Positions 24,619-33,741 of a stretch of 64,000 nucleotides of DNA are shown in pieces. A program made the translations under genes and the position numbers. The DNA comes from Marinobacter vulgaris (lineage in GTDB: Bacteria; Pseudomonadota; Gammaproteobacteria; Pseudomonadales; Oleiphilaceae). Each line of letters starts with the position of its first letter. The first letter of the stretch is position 1. The notes beneath the pieces were generated by a model. That model was not told the origin of the DNA. It did not search any database and saw nothing but the letters and a program-made list of their open reading frames with translations. The stretch spans positions 157,270 through 221,269 of the forward strand of contig NZ_QFWX01000002.1 of NCBI RefSeq assembly GCF_003344045.1, written 5' to 3'.

Positions 24619-26136
24619 ATGAATCATTCCCAGCGCACCACAACACCCAAAGACCTGGCCGGATGGCAGGCCCTGGCAGACCAACTCACTCTGGAGAATC
24701 GCGCGTTTATAAATGGCGCTTACCGGGAGGCTGTCAGTGGCGAGACGTTTGCCTGCATCAGCCCGGTTGACGGGCGCGAGCTGGTCAGTGTGGTCAGTTG
24801 CAACCAGGCCGATGCGGACCTTGCCGTTGTTGCCGCCAGGAACGCCTTCGAAAGCGGCGCCTGGAGCCAACTGGCTCCTGACAGACGCAAGGCCGTTCTT
24901 ATCCGTTTCGCAGATCTGATCGAAGCCCATGGCGACCAACTGGCGCTGCTGGAAACCCTGGACATGGGCAAGCCCATTGGTCACGCCCGCGGCGTGGATG
25001 TGCCGGCAACCGCACGCGCCGTACGCTGGACCGCTGAAGCCATCGACAAGGTTTACGGCGAACTGGCCGCGACACCCCATGATCAGATCGGCATGATTTC
25101 CCGTGAGCCCATGGGGGTGGTGGCCGCCATCGTGCCCTGGAACTTCCCGATGATCATGGCTGCCTGGAAGATTGCACCGGCCCTGGCCACCGGCAATTCG
25201 GTAATTCTCAAGCCTTCGGAAAAATCCCCTCTTACCGCCATTTGCCTGGCGGCACTGGCGCAAGAAGCCGGCATTCCCCCGGGGATATTCAACGTACTGC
25301 CGGGCTACGGCCACACGGTAGGCAAGGCCCTGGCGCTGCATATGGATGTGGATTGCCTGGTATTTACCGGCTCCACCAACGTGGCCAAGCAGCTGATGAT
25401 CTATGCGGGCCAGTCCAATATGAAGCGGGTATGGCTGGAAGCCGGCGGCAAGAGCCCCAACATCGTATTCGCGGACGCGCCGGACCTGAAAAAAGCCGCC
25501 GCCTCGGCGGCCACTGCCATTGCCTTCAACCAGGGCGAAGTGTGCACCGCCGGTAGCCGGCTACTGGTGGAAGAAAGCATCCGTGCCGAGTTCATCGGAC
25601 TGATCCGTGAAGCCCTGGAATCCTGGCAACCCGGCCATCCTCTGGACCCCGCGACCACCTGCGGTGCCATCGTCGACCAGGCCCAGCTGGCCCGTATTAT
25701 CGAGTACATCGGCATTGGCCAGTCCGAAGGGGCGACCCTGGTAGCAGGCGGGAAGCGGGTAATGGAAGACACCGGCGGCCTGTTTGTTCAGCCCACAGTA
25801 TTTGATCGCGCGAATAACGGCATGCGCATCGCCGCGGAGGAAATTTTCGGGCCGGTGCTGTCGGTAATCAGTTTTACTACGGCCGAGGAAGCCATCACCA
25901 TTGCCAACGATTCCATTTACGGGCTGGCGGCAGCGGTGTGGACTTCCAATATCAATACCGCTCATCGGGTTGCCAAAGCACTCCGCGCCGGCAGCGTGTG
26001 GATCAACCATTACGACGGCGGGGATATGACCGCGCCCTTTGGCGGTTTCAAGCAGTCTGGCAACGGCCGGGACAAGTCCCTGCATGCCTTCGACAAGTAC
26101 ACCGAAATCAAGGCCACCTGGCTGGTGATTGAATAG
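24619..26136 (+). CDS. puuC: Gamma-glutamyl-gamma-aminobutyraldehyde dehydrogenase
   Basis: 505-residue NAD(P)-dependent aldehyde dehydrogenase. Catalytic residues: Asn175 (PWNFP), Glu274 (WLEAGGKSPN) and Cys309 (FNQGEVCTAGSRLL). Long matches to E. coli PuuC are recognisable, e.g. RAVRWTAEAIDKVYGE, SVILKPSEKSPLTAI and GGDMTAPFGGFKQSGNGRDK. The ATG at 24619 is preferred over a TTG ten codons earlier because the PuuC fold begins after it. The product would be gamma-glutamyl-GABA. It ends seven bases from the end of the convergent puuA. Confidence 0.93.
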   Translation: MNHSQRTTTPKDLAGWQALADQLTLENRAFINGAYREAVSGETFACISPVDGRELVSVVSCNQADADLAVVAARNAFESGAWSQLAPDRRKAVLIRFADLIEAHGDQLALLETLDMGKPIGHARGVDVPATARAVRWTAEAIDKVYGELAATPHDQIGMISREPMGVVAAIVPWNFPMIMAAWKIAPALATGNSVILKPSEKSPLTAICLAALAQEAGIPPGIFNVLPGYGHTVGKALALHMDVDCLVFTGSTNVAKQLMIYAGQSNMKRVWLEAGGKSPNIVFADAPDLKKAAASAATAIAFNQGEVCTAGSRLLVEESIRAEFIGLIREALESWQPGHPLDPATTCGAIVDQAQLARIIEYIGIGQSEGATLVAGGKRVMEDTGGLFVQPTVFDRANNGMRIAAEEIFGPVLSVISFTTAEEAITIANDSIYGLAAAVWTSNINTAHRVAKALRAGSVWINHYDGGDMTAPFGGFKQSGNGRDKSLHAFDKYTEIKATWLVIE

Positions 26137-26143
26137 TGGTTGT

Positions 26144-27508
26144 TTAAACGGTGTGCAGGTACCACAGGTATTCCAGGTCCGAAATGGTCATCTCGAATTC
26201 GTTCAGTTCGTGCTCTTTACAGGCCACGAACACATCAAGGAACTGGCTACCCAGGTACTCCGCCATTACCGCGGACTGTCCCAGCTCCCGCAGCGCATCC
26301 CGCAGGTTATTGACCAGACTCGCTTCATGCTGTTCATGGGCATTGCCTATAGTGACAGGAGGCGGCTCAATCCTGTTGGAAATGCCGTAGTGAATGCCCG
26401 CCAGAACTGCGGACATCAGCAGATACGGGTTGGCGTCGGCCCCGGCGACACGATGCTCGATGCGCAGGGCATCCGGATCTCCGCCCGGCAGGCGCAGTGA
26501 AGCGGTGCGGTTGTCCACCCCCCAGGTAGCCGCACTGGGCACGTAATACTCCGGGCTGAACCGGCGATAGGAATTGATGTTGGGGCAGAACAGCGCCATG
26601 GCGTCGTTCATGGTGGCCACCAGCCCGCCAATCGCCCACCGCAGGATGTCATTGGGTTGCTCGGCATCTCCGGCGAATACATTGCGGCCTTCGCCATCCA
26701 CCAGGCTCACATGCAGGTGCATGCCGCTACCCGCCTGGTTATGGTATGGCTTGGCCATGAAGGTGGTGTCCATTTCATGGTCGTAAGCCACGTTCTTGAT
26801 CAGGCGCTTCAGAAGCGTGGCATGGTCACAGGCGCGCACAGCATCAGCCACGTAATGCAGATTGACCTCGAACTGCCCCGGGGCGGATTCCGCCACCAGC
26901 GCATCCGCCGGCAATTCCTGCTCACGGGCGGCACCCAGCACATCCGCCAGAAATTCCGCGTATTCATCCAGATCATCAATGGAGTAAGCCTGGGTACCCG
27001 CCGGGCGCTTGCCTGAAATGGGCGACTTGGGTGGCTGGGGTCTGCCGGCCAGGTTCTCCTGGTCGATCAGGTAAAATTCCAGCTCGTAGGCGCCGACCGG
27101 CGTCAAACCAATCTCTGAAAAACGATTGACGATATTCTGAAGCACCACACGCGGGTCTGCGAAAAATGGCGTTTCGCGGTCCAGCTCGAACATGGTCAGC
27201 AGCAACTGTGCGGTCGGCCGCTTCTGCCAGGGCTCCATGGTCAGGGTGGCGTCGATCGGCAGGCACACCCGGTCCGCCTCACCGATGTCCAGGCCCAGGC
27301 CGGTTTCTTCCACGGTAGTGCCCTGGATGTTCAGGGCAAAAATGGACGCCGGCATGGCTACACCCCGCTCAAACACCTTCGCCAGCGCCGAGGGGTCCAC
27401 CCGCTTGCCGCGAACAATGCCATTCATATCCGGAATCAGCAGATCAACAAACTGCAGCTCGGGATGCGCCTCGAGAAATGCGCCAGCGCTCGCAAAACCA
27501 GAACCCAT
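26144..27508 (-). CDS. puuA: Gamma-glutamylputrescine synthetase (glutamine synthetase family)
   Basis: 454 residues, glutamine synthetase fold. The N-terminus FVDLLIPDMNGIVRGKRVD is typical of PuuA-like enzymes. The metal/ATP core has VNLHYVADAVRACDH and MAKPYHNQAGSGMHLHVSLVD, with the C-terminal RIEHRVAGADANPYL motif. It would ligate glutamate to putrescine with ATP, the first step of the glutamylated pathway. It is divergent from potF, the periplasmic putrescine-binding protein gene, with a 288-bp spacer. The adenylylation loop typical of GlnA is absent, as usual for PuuA. Confidence 0.92.
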   Translation of the reverse strand: MGSGFASAGAFLEAHPELQFVDLLIPDMNGIVRGKRVDPSALAKVFERGVAMPASIFALNIQGTTVEETGLGLDIGEADRVCLPIDATLTMEPWQKRPTAQLLLTMFELDRETPFFADPRVVLQNIVNRFSEIGLTPVGAYELEFYLIDQENLAGRPQPPKSPISGKRPAGTQAYSIDDLDEYAEFLADVLGAAREQELPADALVAESAPGQFEVNLHYVADAVRACDHATLLKRLIKNVAYDHEMDTTFMAKPYHNQAGSGMHLHVSLVDGEGRNVFAGDAEQPNDILRWAIGGLVATMNDAMALFCPNINSYRRFSPEYYVPSAATWGVDNRTASLRLPGGDPDALRIEHRVAGADANPYLLMSAVLAGIHYGISNRIEPPPVTIGNAHEQHEASLVNNLRDALRELGQSAVMAEYLGSQFLDVFVACKEHELNEFEMTISDLEYLWYLHTV

Positions 27509-27796
27509 AAGGTAAGCCTTCCTGAAACTCGAACAGGCCTGTGGCGAGGGGCCGGCACAGGGGTTTCAAGGCTCCTTTATCCTGCTTTCCAGGACGTTTT
27601 GCAAGATAGGGATAAACCACGTTCAGCGACACTTTTGAAAAGGTCATCCCTGATAAGCACAACCCCGGATGCCCACTCGAAGATTTTCGTAGCGCACACT
27701 GCATTCTCGTGATACATATCGCGCGAAAGCCCTGCAAAATACTGCGTGCGTCCTGCACGCTTTGTATCCATCCCTTTTCTATGAGGGACACCACCG

Positions 27797-28903
27797 ATGT
27801 TGAAGTTTTACAAGCCTGCGGCCCTTGCCGCCGCTATTGCTGTGTCATTGGGTGCGTCCTCTGCCTTTGCTGCGGAGGAAGTGCGTGTTTATAACTGGTC
27901 TGATTACATTGCCGAGGACACGCTGGAGAAGTTCACCGCGGAAACCGGCATCAAGGTGATTTACGACGTTTACGACAGTAACGAGATCCTGGAAGCAGCA
28001 CTGCTTTCCGGGCGCTCCGGGTATGACCTGGTGGTGCCTTCCAACCACTACGTGGCCAAGCAGATTTCCGCTCAGGCATTTGAGAAGCTGGATCACACCA
28101 GGCTGCCGAACCGGACCAACCTGAACCCGGACCTGATGGACGACCTGGAGAAAGTTGATTCGGGCAGCCAGTTCTCCCTGCCTTATCTATGGGGCACCAA
28201 CGGCTACGGTTACAATGAGGGCCGCATCCGCGAAATCCTGGGTGATGACGCGCCCACGGATTCCTGGGCCCTGGTATTCGATCCGGAAGTAACCGCCAAG
28301 CTGGCGGTCGGCGGTTGTGGCATTGCCATGCTGGATTCCGGTGAGGAAATGGTACGCGCGGCCATGGCCTACGTTGGCCTGGACCCGAACAGCGTCAATG
28401 CCGACGACATCAGGCAAGGTGGTGAAGTGATCAGGGCCGTTCGCCCGAATATTACCTACTTCCACTCGTCCCGGTACATTGGCGATCTGGCCAACGGTGA
28501 CCTGTGCGTTGCCGCCGGCTATTCCGGCGACATCCTGCAGGCCGCTGCACGCGCCGAGGAAGCCGGCAACGGCAACGTCATCCGCTACACCATCCCCAAA
28601 GAGGGCGCGGTGCTGTGGTTCGACATGATGACCATCCCGGCCGGTGCGCCGAACGTGGAAAACGCCCACAAGCTGATGGATTTCCTGATGCGCCCGGAGA
28701 TCATTGCGGACGTAACCAACTACGTGTGGTATGCCAATCCCAACAAGCCGGCCAACGAATTCGTTGACCCGGAAATCCTCAGCGACACCAGCATCTACCC
28801 CACCGATGAGGTGATGAAGAAGCTGTACATCATGGAAGGCCGGCCCCAGGACGCCCAGCGCCTGATGACCCGCACCTGGACCAGCGTGAAGTCGGGTCGT
28901 TAA
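27797..28903 (+). CDS. potF: Periplasmic putrescine-binding protein
   Basis: 368 residues with a Sec signal peptide (about 1-25, cut after SSAFA). The mature start AEEVRVYNWSDYIAEDTLEKF and YDVYDSNEILEAALLSGRSGYDLVVPSN are hallmarks of PotF/SpuD polyamine-binding proteins. WGTNGYGYNEGRI and a late WFDMMTIPAGAPN contribute to the usual ligand cleft. It is the first gene of potFGHI. The puu genes next door supply the catabolic route for the imported putrescine. Confidence 0.94.
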   Translation: MLKFYKPAALAAAIAVSLGASSAFAAEEVRVYNWSDYIAEDTLEKFTAETGIKVIYDVYDSNEILEAALLSGRSGYDLVVPSNHYVAKQISAQAFEKLDHTRLPNRTNLNPDLMDDLEKVDSGSQFSLPYLWGTNGYGYNEGRIREILGDDAPTDSWALVFDPEVTAKLAVGGCGIAMLDSGEEMVRAAMAYVGLDPNSVNADDIRQGGEVIRAVRPNITYFHSSRYIGDLANGDLCVAAGYSGDILQAAARAEEAGNGNVIRYTIPKEGAVLWFDMMTIPAGAPNVENAHKLMDFLMRPEIIADVTNYVWYANPNKPANEFVDPEILSDTSIYPTDEVMKKLYIMEGRPQDAQRLMTRTWTSVKSGR

Positions 28904-28906
28904 GGG

Positions 28907-30025
28907 GTGAAAAACGGCAACAACACCTCCGCGCAAGCGGAGGTGTTACTCAGCATTCAGGGCATCTCCAAGCGCTTTGACGGCACGCTGGCCGTGGATA
29001 GCGTGAGTCTGGAAATCCATAAGGGTGAGATCTTCGCTCTGCTGGGTGGTTCCGGATCCGGCAAGTCCACGTTGCTGCGCATGCTCGCGGGCTTTGAAAC
29101 GCCCAACGCCGGTCGCGTGGTAGTGGATGGCCAGGACATTACCGCCCTGCCTCCTTACCTGCGGCCTACCAACATGATGTTCCAGTCCTACGCGCTGTTC
29201 CCCCATATGACGGTGGAGCAGAACATTGCCATGGGACTGAAACAGGACAAGCTGGCCAAAGGAGAAATCCGCGACCGGGTCGAGGCCATGCTGAAACTGG
29301 TCAAGATGGAGAGCTTTGCCAAGCGCAAGCCCCAGCAATTATCCGGCGGCCAACAACAGCGTGTGGCCCTGGCCCGCTCCCTGGCCAAGCGGCCGAAACT
29401 GCTGTTGCTCGACGAGCCTATGGGCGCGCTGGACAAGAAGCTGCGCACGGAAATGCAACTGGAACTGGTGGAAATCCTGGAAAAGGTGGGCGCAACCTGC
29501 CTGATGGTCACCCACGACCAGGAAGAGGCCATGACCATGGCCAGCCGGATTGCCATCATGGCCCAGGGCCGCATTGCTCAGGTGGGTTCGCCCATCGATA
29601 TCTACGAGAGCCCGAACAGCCGCATGACGGCCGAGTTCATCGGTTCGGTGAATATCTTTGAGGCCCATATTCTGGAAGATGAATCCGACAGCATCACGCT
29701 TAACAGCGATGCGTTGGACGCACCGGTGTTTATCGACCGCGGCGTAACCACCCCGGCGGAAAGCACCGCGACACTCCTGGCCCTGCGCCCGGAGAAGATC
29801 TACCTCACCAGCGACAAGCCAGAAGGTGATACCAACTGGAGCCGTGGCATCGTGGATAACATCGCCTACCTGGGAGACATCACTTCCTATTACGTGAAGC
29901 TGGCCAGCGGCAAGCGCGTTCAGGCCACCATGGCCAACGTGGAACGCCGTGGTGAGCGACCGACCTGGGGCGATACGGTGTTTGTGTCCTGGGAAGCTTC
30001 CAGCCCCATCCTGTTGTGGAACTGA
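28907..30025 (+). CDS. potG: Putrescine ABC transporter ATPase
   Basis: 372 residues. Walker A GGSGSGKST, Q-loop MMFQSYALFPHMTV, signature LSGGQQQRVALARSLA and Walker B LLLLDEPMGALDKKLR are all intact, with the switch His in VTHDQEEA. A C-terminal TOBE-like domain (about 290-365) is present. It starts with GTG three bases after the potF stop and energises the PotHI permease on the cytoplasmic side. Confidence 0.95.
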   Translation: MKNGNNTSAQAEVLLSIQGISKRFDGTLAVDSVSLEIHKGEIFALLGGSGSGKSTLLRMLAGFETPNAGRVVVDGQDITALPPYLRPTNMMFQSYALFPHMTVEQNIAMGLKQDKLAKGEIRDRVEAMLKLVKMESFAKRKPQQLSGGQQQRVALARSLAKRPKLLLLDEPMGALDKKLRTEMQLELVEILEKVGATCLMVTHDQEEAMTMASRIAIMAQGRIAQVGSPIDIYESPNSRMTAEFIGSVNIFEAHILEDESDSITLNSDALDAPVFIDRGVTTPAESTATLLALRPEKIYLTSDKPEGDTNWSRGIVDNIAYLGDITSYYVKLASGKRVQATMANVERRGERPTWGDTVFVSWEASSPILLWN

Positions 30026-30029
30026 TGCC

Positions 30030-30959
30030 ATGGCCAAAAAACTGATGCCAGCCCTGCTGATGGCGCGGGTGCGTGCCGTTCTGTTCCATCGTCGGGTAGT
30101 GTTTGGCATTCCCTTTGTCTGGTTGCTGCTGTTTTTCCTGCTGCCGTTCGCGCTGGTGCTGAAGATCAGCTTTTCGTCGGCGGTGATGGCCATCCCGCCC
30201 TACGAACCAGTGTTCAGTTTTGTGGACAACACCTTCTCGGTGGCGGTGAATTTCAGCAACTACCTGTTCCTGCTGTCCGACAGCCTGTATATCGCCGCCT
30301 ACTGGGGGTCGGTCAAGATCGCCGTCGTCGCCACACTGGTATGCCTGCTGATTGGCTATCCCATGGCCTATGCCATGGCACGTGCCTCAGCGCGGATGCA
30401 ACTGGTGCTGCTATTGATGGTGATGCTGCCATCGTGGACTTCGTTCCTGATCCGCGTGTATGCATGGATGGGCATCCTTGGCAACCAGGGCCTGCTGAAC
30501 AACCTGCTGATGTGGCTGGGCATCATCAATGAGCCCCTGAGGATGCTGAACACCAACTTTGCGGTGGTACTCGGCATCGCCTATGCCTATCTGCCGTTCA
30601 TGGTGCTGCCAATCTACACCAACCTGGTAAAACTCGATGTGCGCCTGCTGGAAGCCGCATCGGACCTGGGCTGCCGCAGCCTGACCACCTTCTGGTCAAT
30701 CACCCTGCCGCTGTCAAAAGCGGGCATCATTGCCGGTTCCATGCTGGTGTTCATTCCCGCCGTGGGCGAGTTTGTAATTCCGGAACTGCTGGGCGGGCCA
30801 GATACACTGATGATCGGCAAAGTGTTGTGGGAAGAATTCTTCAATAACCGTGACTGGCCGGTGGCGTCCTCCCTCGCCATGGTGATGCTGGCGCTGTTAC
30901 TGATACCGATCGTACTGTTCCATCGTTTCCAGGCCAGGGAGATGGAAAAGCATGGTTAG
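30030..30959 (+). CDS. potH: Putrescine ABC transporter permease PotH
   Basis: 309 residues with six predicted membrane helices. The EAA loop that contacts the ATPase is LEAASDLGCRSLTTFWSITL (about 210-229). The start at 30030, four bases after the potG stop, is chosen because a longer reading begins inside potG. The first helix FGIPFVWLLLFFLLPFALVL and the following KISFS motif are typical of PotB/PotH. It overlaps potI by eight bases. Confidence 0.94.
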   Translation: MAKKLMPALLMARVRAVLFHRRVVFGIPFVWLLLFFLLPFALVLKISFSSAVMAIPPYEPVFSFVDNTFSVAVNFSNYLFLLSDSLYIAAYWGSVKIAVVATLVCLLIGYPMAYAMARASARMQLVLLLMVMLPSWTSFLIRVYAWMGILGNQGLLNNLLMWLGIINEPLRMLNTNFAVVLGIAYAYLPFMVLPIYTNLVKLDVRLLEAASDLGCRSLTTFWSITLPLSKAGIIAGSMLVFIPAVGEFVIPELLGGPDTLMIGKVLWEEFFNNRDWPVASSLAMVMLALLLIPIVLFHRFQAREMEKHG

Positions 30960-31770
30960 GTCGCGGGCGTTCAGTTTCTCGAAGATCATGCTGGCGCTGG
31001 GCCTGCTGTTTCTTTATCTGCCGATGTTCGTGTTGATTGTTTACTCATTCAACGCCTCCAGGCTGGTATCGGTGTGGGCGGGCTTTTCCACCCAATGGTA
31101 CGGGGAACTGCTCCGGGATCGGCAGATTCTGTCTGCCGTGTGGATGAGCCTGAGAATTGCTTTCTACTCCGCCAGCATGGCGGTGTGCCTGGGTACCCTG
31201 TGTGCGTTCGTGATGACCCGCTTCAAACGCATCCGCGGACACACCCTGCTATCCAGCATGATCAGTGCACCTCTGGTCATGCCGGAAGTGATCACCGGCC
31301 TGTCGCTGTTGCTGTTGTTTGTGCAGATGGCACAGACCATCGGCTGGCCAGTGGACCGTGGCATGGCGACCATATGGATTGCCCACACCACCTTCTGCAG
31401 TGCCTACGTGGCGGTGGTGGTCAGTGCCCGCCTGCGAGAAGTGGACCGTTCCATGGAGGAGGCGGCCATGGACCTGGGCTGCACGCCACTGAAAACGTTT
31501 TTTGTGATCACTCTGCCAGTAATTGCCCCTGCACTGGTGTCCGGCTGGTTACTGGCGTTCACGCTTTCGCTCGACGATCTGGTGATCGCGAGTTTCGTTT
31601 CTGGCCCCGGTGCGACTACACTGCCCATGGTGGTCTTTTCGTCTGTCCGGATGGGTGTATCCCCTAAGATCAACGCCCTGGCCACCATCATCATCATCGT
31701 CGTATCTCTTGTTGCATTTGTCGCCTGGTACCTGATGCGACGAAGTGAGGAAAAACGGAAAAGGAGCTGA
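30952..31770 (+). CDS. potI: Putrescine ABC transporter permease PotI
   Basis: 272 residues and six membrane helices. The EAA loop is EEAAMDLGCTPLKTFFVITL (about 164-183). The start MVRSRAFSFSKIMLALGLLFLY and YLPMFVLIVYSFNAS are typical of PotC/PotI. It overlaps potH by eight bases, indicating translational coupling. The 655-residue protein gene begins four bases after its stop, so the operon probably continues. Confidence 0.94.
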   Translation: MVRSRAFSFSKIMLALGLLFLYLPMFVLIVYSFNASRLVSVWAGFSTQWYGELLRDRQILSAVWMSLRIAFYSASMAVCLGTLCAFVMTRFKRIRGHTLLSSMISAPLVMPEVITGLSLLLLFVQMAQTIGWPVDRGMATIWIAHTTFCSAYVAVVVSARLREVDRSMEEAAMDLGCTPLKTFFVITLPVIAPALVSGWLLAFTLSLDDLVIASFVSGPGATTLPMVVFSSVRMGVSPKINALATIIIIVVSLVAFVAWYLMRRSEEKRKRS

Positions 31771-31773
31771 CCA

Positions 31774-33741
31774 TTGGATATCGCCCAGGCCTCAATACAA
31801 TTTGATGCCGCCCTGGCAGATTTCGCCCGCGCCCGGAGCGTGTCTCCCCAGGCTTCCAGTCTCAGCCTGCTGGAGCGGGCCCGGATACTGATGACACTGC
31901 CAGGCGGATTTGACGTGCTGTACCGACGCGTTCCTGCGCTGGAGTCAGCGGGTATTTTCGGCACCAGCGACTGGTCCAGGCCGGGCCTCCTTCAGCCCGC
32001 CCTGGCAAAACACTCGCTGCGTGAGGCGAGCGCAGTCACCACCGTGGTCGAGGCTATCAGCGAGATCCGGCTGTTGGCGGTGGTACGTGGCGACTATTTC
32101 CACCGCGGCATATCCTCGGAGCAGGCCCGGCACTTCCTGACCCAGGTAATGGCACTGAACCTGGATCTGCTGTCCGGCACACTGACCGAAGCGGATCGGG
32201 AGCGGCCCAAGCAGCTTGGCATCATCGTGGAAGGGCTTTACCAGTACCTGATCTCCCACCTCGGCTACGAGAGCCTGCTGGACAGCCTGGTAGCCGAAGT
32301 CTGGCGGCTGCTGGAGCAAGGCCCGGTGCAGGTGGACAGCATCTGCGACATGATCGGCCAGATCGCCAAGTGCCTGTACGACCCGGAGCTGGAGACCACC
32401 GGCGCTGCCGATGCCACCCGCCTGGTGCGCGCCCTGTTCGCGCCTACCCCGGGTAGCAAGGAAGACCCCGGCCTGGATATCTACCAGCTGCGCCTGACCC
32501 AGATGGACGAGCTGGCGCTGTCGGACGAGGCCAGGAAATTTGCCCGCAACATGCACGATACCGGTCTGGCATCGCCTTACCATGCGGTTTTCCTCAGGTT
32601 TCTGCGAACCAGCAACGACGAAGAGCTGATTCCCACGGCGCTGGGATTGACCATGACCGGGCTGGATGATTTCTATTGCTACAACCAGCTGGTTCACACC
32701 CTGATCGACGAAGCCATCTATCCGCAAACCTGCCAGGCCGTGTTTGGTCTCACCATGATGCTGGAGCGCGGCTCGCTGTTTACTCCCGCGACGGCCCAGG
32801 CGCTGTGGCGGCAGATCAAGCTCAAACTGTCGACAGAAACCGAACAGGCGCTCATCGAAGCATTTGGCAACGCCGTCCCGCCACGGGTTTTCCTGCTGGC
32901 CGGGGTACTGAACCTGCTCGGGCAGCCGCTGGGCGTCGGGCAGGGCAACAATCCCAGCTGCCAGTCTGCCATCGGGCTATCCATGTGGGCGGCCAACGAG
33001 GCGGACTATCTTCTGCAGGTACTGGCCTGGGCAGCCCGTGACAATGAAGTGCTGGGTCGGTTCGAGGGCTGGGAAGTGTCATCCAAGAATCTGGAGCCAG
33101 GCCTGGTCAAGGACACACCCGTGGACGTGGACCCGGTGTCGCTGATCCTGATCCCCCATCTGGATCGCATCTACGCTGAAATGTGGCGCCGCTGTGAAGA
33201 TCGGGACGACGACGCCCACCGCTGGATCAACCCGGAATTCTATGGCTGGTGGGTCAGCCACGGTTTCAGGGTGGTAGCGGACATCCACACCGGCGAAATA
33301 AAGGATTATGACAGTTTCATCCGCCACTTCTATGCCAGTTACCACCCCTATTACAACGGTAACCTTCCGGTGATTCACCACCAGCCGGCCGGTATTGCCG
33401 TGACCGACAGCGCCGCCCGTTTTGTCGGTCGACACGCCATCACCATCCAGCGGGTAGCACTGAGCCCGGACAACGAGATGCGGGTGTACTTCTTCAATCC
33501 CAACAACGACAGCGGCCAGGACTGGGGCCAGGGCATTACCTGCTCAACGCGCGGGAACGGCGAGATACGAGGCGAGGCATCCCTGCCCGTCGCGGAATTT
33601 GCCTCGCGTTTGTATGCCTTCCATTATGACACCCTGGAGCTGGGAGACCTGACTGCCATTCCCGAGGCCGAAGTGGCCAAAGTCATGGAGCTGGGGTACG
33701 GCAGCTGGGCGGCGACTGAGGAGGAAAAACTTCATGGATGA
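31774..33741 (+). CDS. Unrecognised 655-residue protein, possible papain-fold hydrolase
   Basis: I do not recognise this family. It starts with TTG, supported by AAGGAG seven bases upstream. The first in-frame ATG would cut 39 residues. There is no signal peptide or membrane helix. Residues 1-380 are mostly helical. The second half has QGNNPSCQSAIGLSMWA (390-406), resembling papain's QGSCGSCWAFS with the oxyanion Gln six residues before the Cys. Later come GRHAITI with His554 and FFNPNNDSGQDWGQG (573-587), resembling papain's NSWGTGWGENG. Gln390, Cys396, His554 and Asn575 could form an active site (inference from spacing only). It is the last gene of the potFGHI operon and overlaps the end of the convergent RND gene by ten bases. 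Confidence 0.75.
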   Translation: MDIAQASIQFDAALADFARARSVSPQASSLSLLERARILMTLPGGFDVLYRRVPALESAGIFGTSDWSRPGLLQPALAKHSLREASAVTTVVEAISEIRLLAVVRGDYFHRGISSEQARHFLTQVMALNLDLLSGTLTEADRERPKQLGIIVEGLYQYLISHLGYESLLDSLVAEVWRLLEQGPVQVDSICDMIGQIAKCLYDPELETTGAADATRLVRALFAPTPGSKEDPGLDIYQLRLTQMDELALSDEARKFARNMHDTGLASPYHAVFLRFLRTSNDEELIPTALGLTMTGLDDFYCYNQLVHTLIDEAIYPQTCQAVFGLTMMLERGSLFTPATAQALWRQIKLKLSTETEQALIEAFGNAVPPRVFLLAGVLNLLGQPLGVGQGNNPSCQSAIGLSMWAANEADYLLQVLAWAARDNEVLGRFEGWEVSSKNLEPGLVKDTPVDVDPVSLILIPHLDRIYAEMWRRCEDRDDDAHRWINPEFYGWWVSHGFRVVADIHTGEIKDYDSFIRHFYASYHPYYNGNLPVIHHQPAGIAVTDSAARFVGRHAITIQRVALSPDNEMRVYFFNPNNDSGQDWGQGITCSTRGNGEIRGEASLPVAEFASRLYAFHYDTLELGDLTAIPEAEVAKVMELGYGSWAATEEEKLHG

